A stretch of 64,000 nucleotides of DNA from Actinoplanes couchii (GTDB taxonomy: Bacteria; Actinomycetota; Actinomycetes; Mycobacteriales; Micromonosporaceae), in NCBI RefSeq assembly GCF_016862075.1, contig NZ_BOMG01000035.1, positions 1 to 64,000 on the forward strand, written 5' to 3'. Shown piece by piece: positions 38,602-47,464 of this stretch. Within the stretch, counting starts at the first letter, position 1. The number at the start of each line of letters is the position of its first letter. The notes below the pieces were generated by a model, which was not told the DNA's origin, made no database searches, and worked only from the letters and a program-made list of their open reading frames with translations. A program made the translations under genes and the position numbers.

Positions 38602-39158
38602 CAGCGCTGTCCCGCCGTGTCGAGGTCGGCGATGAACCGCTCGACGGTGCCACGGGTACGGGCCTCGTCCGCGAGAGCCTCGCCGACGATCTTGCTGGCC
38701 AGGTCGACCGCGAGCGTGCCGACCTCGGAGCGGAGTTCCCGCACGATGGCCTCACGCTGGGCGTTCAGCTGCTCGTTGCCGGCCGCGATGATGCGGTCCG
38801 ACTCCTCGCGAGCCTTGGCCAGGACGTCCTGACGAATGCCCTCGGCGTCGGCCCGGGCCTCGTCGCGGATGCGAGCGGCTTCGGTACGCGCCTCGGCCAG
38901 CTGCGCCTTGTACTGCTCGAGCAGCTCGTTGGCCTCGGCCTGTGCGGCCTCGGCGCGCTTGATGCCGCCCTCGATGGCGTCCACCCGCGCCTGGAACGTC
39001 TTCTCCATCATGGGGAAGACGAACTTCATCAATACGAAGCAGAGCACGGCGAACGCCACCGAGCCGACCACGATCTCCTGCCAGACAGGGATGATCGGGT
39101 TGTGCTTGACGACTTCGGCGCCCTCTTCCGTGGCCGCGGCCAGGTAAAGGTCGATCAT
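38601..39158 (-). CDS. atpF: ATP synthase b subunit
   Basis: The protein is 185 aa with one membrane helix (about 25-48, EIVVGSVAFAVLCFVLMKFV) and a long Ala/Glu/Arg coiled coil that forms the stator stalk. The start has GGAGG five bases upstream. It connects Fo to F1 through AtpH. Confidence 0.95.
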   Translation of the reverse strand: MIDLYLAAATEEGAEVVKHNPIIPVWQEIVVGSVAFAVLCFVLMKFVFPMMEKTFQARVDAIEGGIKRAEAAQAEANELLEQYKAQLAEARTEAARIRDEARADAEGIRQDVLAKAREESDRIIAAGNEQLNAQREAIVRELRSEVGTLAVDLASKIVGEALADEARTRGTVERFIADLDTAGQR

Positions 39159-39183
39159 ACGAACCTCCTAGTCGAGGTCTAGA

Positions 39184-39417
39184 TCAGAGCCCGGTGCCCT
39201 GCCAGATGAAACCGAACGCGATGCCGAGGAGCGCGAGCGCCTCGATCACCGCGAAGCCGATCCAGACGAACGGCAGGGTCAGGCGGGAAGACTCCGGCTG
39301 ACGGGCGGTCGACTGGATGTAAGCGGCGAAGACCAGACCGACACCGATGCCGGGGCCGATAGCAGCGAGGCCGTAACCGATGGCGGCGGTGCTACCGAAG
39401 AGTTCGGCGGTAAGCAT
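39184..39417 (-). CDS. atpE: ATP synthase c subunit
   Basis: This 77-aa hairpin of two membrane helices has the glycine-rich first helix GYGLAAIGPGIGVGLVFAAY, the cytoplasmic loop ARQPE and the proton-binding Glu in GFAVIEALALLG. It forms the rotor ring and needs high expression; the ribosome site CAGGAGGAACGAAGA is strong. Confidence 0.97.
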   Translation of the reverse strand: MLTAELFGSTAAIGYGLAAIGPGIGVGLVFAAYIQSTARQPESSRLTLPFVWIGFAVIEALALLGIAFGFIWQGTGL

Positions 39418-39438
39418 TCTTCGTTCCTCCTGGTATCT

Positions 39439-39455
39439 CGCGTGACTATCACGCG
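39439..39455 (-). other. Small intercistronic hairpin between atpB and atpE
   Basis: CGCGTGA and TCACGCG pair around a CTA loop in the leader just upstream of the atpE ribosome site. Hairpins in this place can affect mRNA processing or atpE translation; no direct evidence here. Confidence 0.4.
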
Positions 39456-39494
39456 GGACGACAAACGGGGTGTTACTTGGAGATCGGGTACTAC

Positions 39495-40280
39495 TCAGTG
39501 CTCGTCAGCGAGCGAACCCTGCACATAGCTCGCGGTCAGCACCGTGAAGACGTAAGCCTGAAGGCAGATCACCATGAACTCGAGGAAGGTGATCGCGATG
39601 GTGAGCACCCAGGACAGCACCGAGATCGGGGCCAGCCAGGCGTTCGCGCTGATCATCGCGAAACCGCCGAGAGTGAACACCAGCAGCAGCATGTGGCCCG
39701 CGAACATGTTGGCGAAGAGACGCACCGCCAGCGAGAACGGACGGACCAGGAAGTTCGAGAAGATCTCGATCGGGATCAGCAGCGGCAGGATGCCGGCCGG
39801 CGCGTCCGGCTTCACCGCGTGGATGAAGTAGCCGATGCCGTGCTTCTTGATACCGACCCAGATGAACATCACGTAGGTGACGACCGCGAGGACCGCCGGG
39901 AACGCGATGTGCGACATCGGGGAGATCTGCACCAGCGGGATGATGCCGAACATGTTGTTCACGAGGATGAACGTGAACAGCGTGGTCAGGTAGGGCGCGA
40001 ACCGGACACCCTGCGGGCCGATCATGTCGACCGCGATGTTGTTGCGCACGAAGCCGTAAAGGCTCTCCGCCATCCACTGCTTCTTCGTCGGAACCAGCTG
40101 CGGGTTCCGGTAAGAGGCCAGGAAGAAGATGATGATTGCTGCGACCGCCACCCAGACCAGGACCGTGATCTTGGTGAACCAGTAGCTGTCGTGAGCGTCC
40201 CACGGCAGGATGCTGGGCAGGTAGAAGTCCTCGACGCTGGGCGGGAACGCCGCCGCGAGGACCGTCGACTGACCGATCAC
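39495..40280 (-). CDS. atpB: ATP synthase a subunit
   Basis: This 261-aa polytopic protein has the conserved membrane-stator motif FLVRPFSLAVRLFANMFAGHMLL containing the essential Arg, and the C-terminal helix FLEFMVICLQAYVFTVLTAS. It forms the proton half-channels. The GTG start overlaps the stop of the small AtpZ-like gene by four bases. Confidence 0.96.
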   Translation of the reverse strand: MIGQSTVLAAAFPPSVEDFYLPSILPWDAHDSYWFTKITVLVWVAVAAIIIFFLASYRNPQLVPTKKQWMAESLYGFVRNNIAVDMIGPQGVRFAPYLTTLFTFILVNNMFGIIPLVQISPMSHIAFPAVLAVVTYVMFIWVGIKKHGIGYFIHAVKPDAPAGILPLLIPIEIFSNFLVRPFSLAVRLFANMFAGHMLLLVFTLGGFAMISANAWLAPISVLSWVLTIAITFLEFMVICLQAYVFTVLTASYVQGSLADEH

Positions 40281-40534
40281 CTTGGCCCTTTCCTGTCAGG
40301 CGCCGTGACACGGCGCACGATGAGGTACACAGCGCCGGCGACCCCGAGGACCGCACCGATGGCGGCGAAGATGCCCGTGGTTCCGACGAAGTAGTCGACC
40401 AGCCAGCCGATTCCACCCCAGGACAGAATGCCCGCGATGAGATACGACAGTGCTGTCATGCCCGCACCGGAGTCGGGGGGCGTGTCCGGACCGTCGTCAC
40501 CGTGGGATTCGTGGGGAGGTTTCTGGGCGGCCAT
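40277..40534 (-). CDS. AtpZ/AtpI-like small membrane protein
   Basis: The protein is 85 aa from the ATG at 40532-40534. It has a hydrophilic N-terminus (HESHGDDGPDTPPDSGAG) and two membrane helices (ALSYLIAGILSWGGIGWLVD and GIFAAIGAVLGVAGAVYLIV). Size and position at the head of the atp operon fit AtpZ/AtpI, which help c-ring assembly or magnesium uptake in other bacteria. It is translationally coupled to atpB. Confidence 0.8.
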   Translation of the reverse strand: MAAQKPPHESHGDDGPDTPPDSGAGMTALSYLIAGILSWGGIGWLVDYFVGTTGIFAAIGAVLGVAGAVYLIVRRVTAPDRKGPR

Positions 40535-40739
40535 GTCGGCCCGAACGATATCAGCAGGAAACACGAAGCAAAGCGGGACCCCCCGCACAACCGTAGTTGT
40601 CCAGGCGTCAGGGGTCTCGCAACTGACTGGACACGGTACTCCTGTCGCGCCAAATCGGAACACCGCGCAGTCCGAGGGGTCACCGGATAGTGGCGCCGTG
40701 CCCGTTTTACATGCTCCTGACCAGGGGTTACGAGGTGCT

Positions 40740-41174
40740 CTAGATCACCTTCCGAATGACCCGGCGGTGCACCCACCAGGCTTGGACACCGGTCCAGACG
40801 ACCACCCCGGCGACGATGCCCCACCCGAGGGCCGACCAGCCCGGCCAGGGGATGTCGACGCCGATGGCCAGGATGACTCCCAACAAAGAATATTTCACCA
40901 CATAAGTAAGCATTCCGAGCGGCAACAGCAAAGCCGGCCGGACCGTGTCGGCCCAGGCGATCACCAGGGTGGACATGGTGAAGCTGACGGTCACGATCAG
41001 CACCCCGGCGGCCGCGCCCACCCCCGCCTCGACACCCCTGGCCAGGTAACCGGCCGAGAAGGCGCAGAACAGCAGGGCGGTGGAGACCGCGGTGAGGAGC
41101 GGAAGGTGCTCGATCCGCCAGCGCGGGTCCTCCGCCGGGGCCGGGCGTTCCTCGTCGGCCGGCACTTGACTCAC
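40740..41174 (-). CDS. AtpI-like membrane protein
   Basis: The protein is 144 aa from a GTG at 41172-41174. Four hydrophobic segments follow a polar N-terminus (PADEERPAPAEDPRWR), and the C-terminus ends HRRVIRKVI. Its place upstream of the atp genes and its topology fit the ATP synthase protein I family of actinobacteria. A 205-bp gap separates it from the AtpZ-like gene; I see no gene in the gap and it may hold the main atp promoter. Confidence 0.7.
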   Translation of the reverse strand: MSQVPADEERPAPAEDPRWRIEHLPLLTAVSTALLFCAFSAGYLARGVEAGVGAAAGVLIVTVSFTMSTLVIAWADTVRPALLLPLGMLTYVVKYSLLGVILAIGVDIPWPGWSALGWGIVAGVVVWTGVQAWWVHRRVIRKVI

Positions 41175-41319
41175 CGCAAAAACCTCCCGCAGGCATTTCG
41201 TACCGTCTTCGGCACGGCGGGCCACGTTATCACCGGGTCCGGGACTTCCCGATAACACGTCCGTCAGCGGTTAGCGGGCGTTCAGATCACGTTTCCGGAT
41301 TCTTTCCCGGAATGCGATT

Positions 41320-42603
41320 TCACCATGCCAGTGCGGAATCCTCGGGCATTTCCGTGTCCAGCGGATAGGGCGGAAACGCTCCCACGATCTCGGCCACCTC
41401 GGCGGCCACCCCGGCGGTCTCGTCCCGCACCGCCCGGCCGATCACCCGGGCGATCCGGCCCATCTCGTCCTCCCGCATGCCCTGGGAGGTGACGCTCGGC
41501 GTGCCGATCCGGATCCCGGAGCCCACCGACGGGCGCAGCGGGTCGAACGGGATCGCGTTCTTGGTCAGCGCGATGCCCACCCGCGCGCACCGGGTCTCCG
41601 CCTCCAGCCCGGTCACGCCCAGCTCCCGCAGGTCGAGGACGGCCAGGTGGGTGTCGGTGCCGCCGGTGACCGGCCGCATCCCCTCGGCGGCGAGCCCGGC
41701 GGCCAGCGCCCGCGCGTTGCGGACCGTCTGGTTGGCGTACCCCCGGAACTCCGCGGTGGACGCCTCACGGAAGGCGACCGCCTTGGCCGCGATGGCGTGC
41801 ATCATCGGCCCGCCCTGCGCGAACGGGAAGACCGCCTTGTCGATCCGCTGGGCCAGCTCGCCCCGGCAGAGGATCATGCCGCCGCGCGGTCCGCGCAGCG
41901 CCTTGTGGGTGGTCGCGGTGACCACGTCGGCGTACGGCACCGGGGACGGCACCGCGCGCCCGGCCACCAGCCCGATGAAGTGCGCCGCGTCGACCATCAG
42001 GTAGGCCCCGGCCTCGTCGGCGATCTCCCGGAACCGGGCGAAGTCGATCAGGCGGGGGTACGAGGTGGCGCCACAGATGATCAGTTTCGGACGGTGCGCC
42101 AGCGCCAGATCCCGTACCTCGTCGTAGTCGATCTCCTCGGTCTCCGGCGAGACCCGGTAGGAGACCGGGTGGAACCACTTGCCGGAGAAGTTGGCCCGGC
42201 TGCCGTGGGTGAGGTGCCCGCCGTACGGCAGCCCCATCGCCAGCACCACGTCACCGGGCTCGGCCAGCGCCGCGTAGGCGGCCAGGTTCGCCGCCGCGCC
42301 GGAGTGCGGCTGCACGTTGGCGTGCTCGGCCGTGAACAGCTCCCGGGCGCGCTCGACCGCGAGCCGCTCGGCCCGGTCCACCTGGGCGCAGCCGCCGTAG
42401 TAGCGCTCCCCCGGATAACCCTCGGCGTACTTGTTGGCGAGCGTCGAACCGAGCGCCGCGAGCACCGCCGGCGAGGTGAAGCTCTCGCTCGCGATCAGCT
42501 GGAGGGTGTCCCGCTGGCGGACCACCTCGTCGACGAGCACGGCGGCGATCTCCGGATCGTCACGCCGCAACACCGCGAAGTCCGGCCCCCAGAAGGTGCC
42601 CAC
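41320..42603 (-). CDS. glyA: Serine hydroxymethyltransferase
   Basis: The protein is 427 aa from a GTG with GGGAGG upstream. This PLP enzyme interconverts serine plus THF with glycine plus methylene-THF. Motifs are LIASESFTSPAVLAALGS, NKYAEGYPGERYYGGC, VDAAHFIGLVAG and the PLP lysine in TATTHKALRGPRGGMIL. The leader (42604-42819) is divergent from the NAD(P)-binding protein gene. I could not establish a riboswitch there. Confidence 0.95.
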   Translation of the reverse strand: MGTFWGPDFAVLRRDDPEIAAVLVDEVVRQRDTLQLIASESFTSPAVLAALGSTLANKYAEGYPGERYYGGCAQVDRAERLAVERARELFTAEHANVQPHSGAAANLAAYAALAEPGDVVLAMGLPYGGHLTHGSRANFSGKWFHPVSYRVSPETEEIDYDEVRDLALAHRPKLIICGATSYPRLIDFARFREIADEAGAYLMVDAAHFIGLVAGRAVPSPVPYADVVTATTHKALRGPRGGMILCRGELAQRIDKAVFPFAQGGPMMHAIAAKAVAFREASTAEFRGYANQTVRNARALAAGLAAEGMRPVTGGTDTHLAVLDLRELGVTGLEAETRCARVGIALTKNAIPFDPLRPSVGSGIRIGTPSVTSQGMREDEMGRIARVIGRAVRDETAGVAAEVAEIVGAFPPYPLDTEMPEDSALAW

Positions 42604-42819
42604 GATGGCCTCCCGTGTCGAGGATCTACCCGTCCGAGGACCCTGCCCGAGCAGCATATGTCTCCCCGGCCGCGCAGGCGGGCACAGTCGCGTCCCCCGG
42701 CGGACCCGACCAGGGTCAATCGCCGGGATTCGCCCCAGAGCGGCACACACCACACCGCGGCGACCGGCGTTTCGGCCCGACCGGCGTCAGACCCGGGCTT
42801 CCTGGGAAATCCTGTACGC

Positions 42820-44283
42820 ATGCGATGTCTTGTCACCGGCGCGACCGGCTACATCGGCGGGCGTCTGGTCCCGCGACTGCTCGACGCCGGCCATCAGGTG
42901 CGATGTCTGTCCCGTAGTGCCGCCCGGTTACGGGACGCGCCGTGGGCCGGGCGGACCGAGATCACCGAGGGAGATCTGTCCGACCCGGCGACGCTCCCGG
43001 CCGCCTTCGAGGGCGTCGACGTCGCCTACTTCCTGGTCCACTCGCTGGGCCGCCCGGACTTCGAGCGGCTGGACCGCGAGGCCGCGGAGAACTTCGCCAC
43101 GGCGGCCCGGGCTGCGGGCGTACGCCGCATCATCTATCTCGGCGGACCCGAGCCGCCCGCCCACGAGAAACCCTCCGCCCACCTGCGCTCCCGGGCCGAG
43201 GTCGGGCACATCCTGCTGGACAGCGGGGTGCCGACGGTGGTGCTGCGGGCGCCGGTGATCATCGGGTCCGGCTCGGCGTCGTTCGAGATGCTGCGCTACC
43301 TGACCGAGCGCCTGCCGGCCATGGTCACCCCACGATGGGTCAACAACAAGATCCAGCCGATTGCGGTACGCGACGTGCTGCGTTACCTGATCGGCGCCGC
43401 GACCCTGCCGCCCGAGGTCAGCCGCGGTTTCGACATCGGCGGCGCGGACGTGCTCACCTATCGGGAGATGATGCAGCGCTACGCCCGGGTGGCCGGGCTC
43501 CCGCGCCGGGTCATCGTCCCGGTCCGCCTGCTCAGCCCATGGCTGTCGTCGCACTGGGTCGGCCTGATCACCCCGGTGCCGAACAGCATCGCCCGGCCGC
43601 TGGTCGGCAGCCTGATCCACGAGGCGATCGCGCACGAGAACGACATCGCCGAGCTGATCCCGGGCCCGGCCCCGCTGGGTTTCGACGAGTCGGTCCGGCT
43701 GGCCCGCAGCAAGATCCGGGACGCCGACGTGGAGACCCGCTGGTCCACCGCCTCCGGCCTGGACGTCTCCGCCGAACCGCTGCCCAGCGACCCGGACTGG
43801 TCCGGCGGCAACATCTACGTCGACGAGCGGTCCCGGCCGGTGAGCGCCCCGCCGGACCGGCTGTGGAAGGTCATCGAGGGGGTCGGCGGCGAGAACGGCT
43901 GGTACTCGTTCCCGCTGGCCTGGTCGGTGCGCGGCTGGATGGACCGGCTGGCCGGCGGGGTCGGGCTGCGGCGCGGCCGGCGCGACCGGCACCGGCTACG
44001 GGTCGGCGAGGCCCTGGACTGGTGGCGGGTCGAGGAGATCGAACCCGGCTCACTGCTGCGGCTGCGGGCCGAGATGCGGGTGCCCGGGCGGGCCTGGCTG
44101 GAGATGCGGGCCGAGGCCACCCCGGAGGGCGGGAGCGTCTACCGCCAGCGGGCCGTCTTCCTGCCGCGCGGGCTGGCCGGGCACCTCTACTGGGCGTCGG
44201 TGGTGCCGTTCCACGGGATCGTCTTCAGCGGGATGGCCCGCAACATCACCCGCACCGCGGAGACGTCAGGCGGCAGCGCGTGA
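42820..44283 (+). CDS. NAD(P)-binding oxidoreductase with C-terminal DUF2867 domain
   Basis: This 487-aa protein has an atypical short-chain dehydrogenase domain (1 to about 300) starting CLVTGATGYIGGRLVPRLLD, with IYLGGPEPP and VVLRAPVIIGSGSASFEMLR. A START-like DUF2867 domain follows (about 320-480: GGENGWYSFPLAWSVRGWMD, YWASVVPFHGIVFSGMARNI). Its function is unknown and it is often annotated as a nucleoside-diphosphate-sugar epimerase. It overlaps the convergent Sua5 gene by 18 bp. Confidence 0.85.
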   Translation: MRCLVTGATGYIGGRLVPRLLDAGHQVRCLSRSAARLRDAPWAGRTEITEGDLSDPATLPAAFEGVDVAYFLVHSLGRPDFERLDREAAENFATAARAAGVRRIIYLGGPEPPAHEKPSAHLRSRAEVGHILLDSGVPTVVLRAPVIIGSGSASFEMLRYLTERLPAMVTPRWVNNKIQPIAVRDVLRYLIGAATLPPEVSRGFDIGGADVLTYREMMQRYARVAGLPRRVIVPVRLLSPWLSSHWVGLITPVPNSIARPLVGSLIHEAIAHENDIAELIPGPAPLGFDESVRLARSKIRDADVETRWSTASGLDVSAEPLPSDPDWSGGNIYVDERSRPVSAPPDRLWKVIEGVGGENGWYSFPLAWSVRGWMDRLAGGVGLRRGRRDRHRLRVGEALDWWRVEEIEPGSLLRLRAEMRVPGRAWLEMRAEATPEGGSVYRQRAVFLPRGLAGHLYWASVVPFHGIVFSGMARNITRTAETSGGSA

Positions 44284-45213
44284 CAACCGGTCCCGGACGG
44301 CCAGCCAGTCCTCGGTCCGCGGCGGCTCCTGGATGACGATGGTGGCGTAACCGGCGTCGTCCAGGCGGTGCAGGGCGGCGTACAGGTCGGCGGCGTACTC
44401 CCGCGGGTCGGCGGAGAGGACCTCGGTCCCTTCGCTGCCCTCATACGTCAGGGTGCCGACCGGCCCGGTCAAACCCTCGTGGTCCCGGGCATCCGGGCGG
44501 AGCACGGTCCGGGCCCGCGGCGCGTAGTGCCGCCGGCTCATCCCGGGCGAGTTCCGCGCGGCGCCGTCCTCGGTCTCCGCCTCGGGCAGCGCGACGGTGC
44601 CGGCCACCTCGCGCAGCACCCGCAGGCCGAGCGCACCCGGCCGCAGCAGCCGCGGCACGTCACCCGTCACGTCCAGCACCGTCGACTCGATGCCCCAGGA
44701 GCAGGCGCCGCCGTCCAGCACCAGCGGCACGTCCGGCAGGCTGCGCACCACGTGCTCGGCGGTGGTCGGCGAGATGCCCTCGGAACGGTTCGCACTGGGC
44801 GCGGCGAGCGGCAACCCGCAGGCCCTCAGCAGGTCGAGCGCGACCGGATGCGCCGGGACGCGGACCGCCACGGTGTCGTTGACCGCGCCGATGCCGGGCA
44901 GGTGCGAGGCCCGGCGCACGACCAGGGTCAGCGGGCCCGGCCAGAAGGCGCCGGCCAGCTTGTCCGCCCCGGCCGGCCACTCGGCGGCCAGCGCGCGGGC
45001 TGCCGGAAGGTCCGCCACGTGCACGATCAGCGGGTTCCAGGACGGCCGGTTCTTCAACCGGTAGATCTCGCCGACCGCCCGCTCGGAGAAGGCGTCGGCG
45101 CCGAGGCCGTAGACGGTCTCGGTGGGAAACGCCACCACCGAGCCGGCCCGCAGGATCTCGGCGGCCCGGCGCAACCCCTCGGCGTCCGGCAGAGCGATCT
45201 TCGAAAGGTTCAC
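44266..45213 (-). CDS. L-threonylcarbamoyladenylate synthase, Sua5-like (two-domain)
   Basis: The protein is 315 aa from a GTG. The YrdC/Sua5 domain (1 to about 205) has VVAFPTETVYGLGADA, RLKNRPSWNPLIVHV, FWPGPLTLVV and PLAAPSANRSEGISPTTAEH. A C-terminal Sua5 extension follows with SPGMSRRHYAPRARTVL. It makes threonylcarbamoyl-AMP for tRNA t6A37. The start overlaps the phosphatase stop (GTGA). A second, single-domain paralogue lies two genes upstream in the same operon. Confidence 0.9.
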   Translation of the reverse strand: MNLSKIALPDAEGLRRAAEILRAGSVVAFPTETVYGLGADAFSERAVGEIYRLKNRPSWNPLIVHVADLPAARALAAEWPAGADKLAGAFWPGPLTLVVRRASHLPGIGAVNDTVAVRVPAHPVALDLLRACGLPLAAPSANRSEGISPTTAEHVVRSLPDVPLVLDGGACSWGIESTVLDVTGDVPRLLRPGALGLRVLREVAGTVALPEAETEDGAARNSPGMSRRHYAPRARTVLRPDARDHEGLTGPVGTLTYEGSEGTEVLSADPREYAADLYAALHRLDDAGYATIVIQEPPRTEDWLAVRDRLSRAAA

Positions 45214-45821
45214 GGAAGCAACAACGCGGCGAACGGCATCGTGGTGTCCTCGATCTCGTCGCCCACCCGGTGGAACGTCTGGTCGCCGCGGCCCCACGGG
45301 TCGTCCAGGTCGTCGCCGGCCTGGGCCGAGTCCGCGCCACGCAGCCCGGCGACCGCCTCGACGATCGCGGTGCCCCGGGCCCGCAGCGCCTCCGGTTTCG
45401 GCTCGGCCGGCGGCAGCGAGGCCGCGTCCACCGAGCCGAGCAGCCGGCCGAACTCACCGAGCACGAAGGTGCGCTCGGCGGCGTCCGGGCGGAGCGCGAC
45501 CACGTAGTCGTACTGGTCGGCGGTGGCGGTGAGGATCAGGTCCGCCTCGTCGATGAAGTCGCCGCGCAGCTTGCGGGCGAGGAAGCCCTCGTCGGTGCCG
45601 CGGCGGGCGCGGACCAGGCGGGCCGCGGGCGGGTTCATCTCCTCGCCCTCGTGCCAGCCGCCGGTGCCGGCGCTGACACTGTGCAGCAGCCGGCCGTCGT
45701 CGGCGTCACCGGCCCGGTCCCGGACGGCGCGCGCCAGCAGGCGCTCGGCCATCGGCGACCGGCAGATGTTGCCCATGCAGACGTGCAGAACGGTGAACGG
45801 CGCCAAGTCAGTCCTGCCCAT
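45210..45821 (-). CDS. Low-molecular-weight protein tyrosine phosphatase
   Basis: The protein is 203 aa from the ATG at 45819-45821. The P-loop VCMGNICRSPMAERLLA has the catalytic Cys and Arg. The family's usual second-half DP motif is replaced by a longer actinobacterial C-terminus, with DDPWGRGD as the likely equivalent. It lies between two Sua5/TsaC paralogues, overlapping the upstream one by 14 bp and the downstream one by four. A phosphatase beside tsaC is a conserved actinobacterial arrangement. Confidence 0.92.
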   Translation of the reverse strand: MGRTDLAPFTVLHVCMGNICRSPMAERLLARAVRDRAGDADDGRLLHSVSAGTGGWHEGEEMNPPAARLVRARRGTDEGFLARKLRGDFIDEADLILTATADQYDYVVALRPDAAERTFVLGEFGRLLGSVDAASLPPAEPKPEALRARGTAIVEAVAGLRGADSAQAGDDLDDPWGRGDQTFHRVGDEIEDTTMPFAALLLP

Positions 45822-46452
45822 CGATGATTTCCGGAACCACGTCACGAAGCTTCTCGAGCGGGATCGCACCGGCCCGCAGCACCCGCGGCACATCACCGGT
45901 GACGTCCACGATCGTGCTCGGCGCCGGGTCGAGGGCGGGGCCGGCCTCCAGGTAGACGCGCACCGCGTACTCCAACTGGTCGCGGGCCTCGTCGGCGGTC
46001 ACCGGGGCGGGCGAGCCGAGCTTGTTGGCGGTGGTCACGGCCATCGGCCCGACCTCGCGCAGCACCTCCAGGGCGACCGGGTGCAGCGGCATGCGCACCG
46101 CGACCGAGCCCCCGGTGTCGCCGAGGTCCCAGGTCAGGCTGGGTGAGTGCTCGACGATGATGGTCAGCGCGCCGGGCCAGAACGCGTCGGCCAGCTCCCG
46201 GGCGGCACGCGGCAGCGAGTAGGTCAGCCCGTCCAGCGTGTGCCGGGAGCCGACCAGCACCGGCGGCGGCACCCGGCGGTCCGAGCCGCGGGCGTGGTGC
46301 AGCTGGGTGACGGCGTGCGAGGTGAACGCGTCGGCCCCCACCCCGTAGACCGTGTCGGTGGGGAAGACCACGAGCTCGCCGCTCTTGGCCGCCTCGACAG
46401 CCGCGGCGATGCCACGGTCCCGGTCAGCGACGGTGGCGCAGTCGTAGAGCAT
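45808..46452 (-). CDS. tsaC: L-threonylcarbamoyladenylate synthase, TsaC-like (single domain)
   Basis: The protein is 214 aa from the ATG at 46450-46452 (a GTG one codon earlier is possible). It consists of the YrdC domain only, with VVFPTDTVYGVGADAFT, RRVPPPVLVGS, FWPGALTIIVEHSPSLTWDL and GPMAVTTANKLGSPAPVTAD. It directly follows prmC, the usual place of the actinobacterial t6A synthase. It therefore probably represents the ancestral housekeeping copy, while the Sua5-type downstream is the extra one. Confidence 0.9.
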   Translation of the reverse strand: MLYDCATVADRDRGIAAAVEAAKSGELVVFPTDTVYGVGADAFTSHAVTQLHHARGSDRRVPPPVLVGSRHTLDGLTYSLPRAARELADAFWPGALTIIVEHSPSLTWDLGDTGGSVAVRMPLHPVALEVLREVGPMAVTTANKLGSPAPVTADEARDQLEYAVRVYLEAGPALDPAPSTIVDVTGDVPRVLRAGAIPLEKLRDVVPEIIDGQD

Positions 46453-46488
46453 CACGTGTTGCAGTGTGCCATGCGACTGAACGGTGTT

Positions 46489-47364
46489 TCACCGGCGGCG
46501 GGCGGTCGCATATCTCGGACGGCCGGTGAGGTCGTCGTGCGCGGTCACCCCGGTGAACCGGCCGTCGGCCCGCAGCAGCGCCGGAACCGCCTCGCCGTGC
46601 ACGTCGTCGTGTTCGATCCCGAGGGATCCGCCCGGTACGAGCAGCCGGGCGGCCAGCTCGATCACCGGCCGGATCACCACCAGCCCGTCGCCGCCGCCGA
46701 AGACCGCCTCGGCCGGGTCGTGCCCGGAGACCTCGGGCGGGACCTCGGTGCCGTCCGGCACGTACGGCGGGTTGCAGAGCAGCACGTCCACCGTGCCGTG
46801 CAGGCCGGCCAGCAGATCCGGATCGGTCACGTCCCCGGCCACCACCTCGACCACCGGGTAGCCCCCGGTGTTGCGGCGCAGCCAGGGCAGGGCGGCCGGC
46901 GACCGCTCGACGGCGATCACCCGCCCGGCCTTCGTCTCGTCGGCGATCGCGACCGCGATGGCGCCACTGCCGCTGCACAGGTCGACCACCAGCGCGCCCG
47001 GCCCGGTCCGCTCGACACCCCAGCCGGCCAGCAGCTCGGTCTCCGGCCGGGGGGTGAAGACGCCGTCGCCGACCGCAAGTTCCACATAGCGGAACGCGGC
47101 GCTGCCGAGCAGGTGCTGCAGGGGGATCCGGCGGGCCCGGCGCGCGACCAGGTCCCGGAACCGGGACAGCTCGGCGGCCCGGATCGTGTCGGTCAGCAGG
47201 AGCCGCCCGCGCGGCACACCCAGTGCGTGAGCAGCCAATAGTTCGGCGTCGACACGTGGCGAGGACACTCCGGCCGCGCCGAGATCGACCGTCGCCGCTG
47301 CCAGCTCCGGCGCCAAGCGGGTCCGATCCGTGTCCTCGCGGGGGTGTTCGTGTCGCGGTGTCAC
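46489..47364 (-). CDS. prmC: Peptide chain release factor glutamine methyltransferase
   Basis: The protein is 291 aa from a GTG at 47362-47364. An N-terminal helical domain is followed by a SAM-dependent methyltransferase domain with VVDLCSGSGAIAVAIA and the glutamine-binding NPPYVP motif. It methylates the GGQ glutamine of RF1/RF2. In related genomes prmC directly follows prfA; here a plus-strand GGDEF/propeller pair lies between them. Confidence 0.95.
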   Translation of the reverse strand: MTPRHEHPREDTDRTRLAPELAAATVDLGAAGVSSPRVDAELLAAHALGVPRGRLLLTDTIRAAELSRFRDLVARRARRIPLQHLLGSAAFRYVELAVGDGVFTPRPETELLAGWGVERTGPGALVVDLCSGSGAIAVAIADETKAGRVIAVERSPAALPWLRRNTGGYPVVEVVAGDVTDPDLLAGLHGTVDVLLCNPPYVPDGTEVPPEVSGHDPAEAVFGGGDGLVVIRPVIELAARLLVPGGSLGIEHDDVHGEAVPALLRADGRFTGVTAHDDLTGRPRYATARRR

Positions 47365-47464
47365 GGCATAATCATGGGACCTCGCGCACGCGGAGTCGTC
47401 GGCGGGCTCCGGCCCGGTCCGCGGATCGCGCGAGGGCGATGCCCGATGTCGTGGGAGGCGCCTG

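Noticed and set aside
42604..42819. A ZTP-type riboswitch in the glyA leader: on the minus strand GCCGGGGGACGCG and CCGCCTGCGC recall conserved blocks of the class.
   Set aside because: The second block lacks the full CCGCCUGGGCA consensus and I could not form the required pairing of the 5' domain; a covariance-model search would decide.
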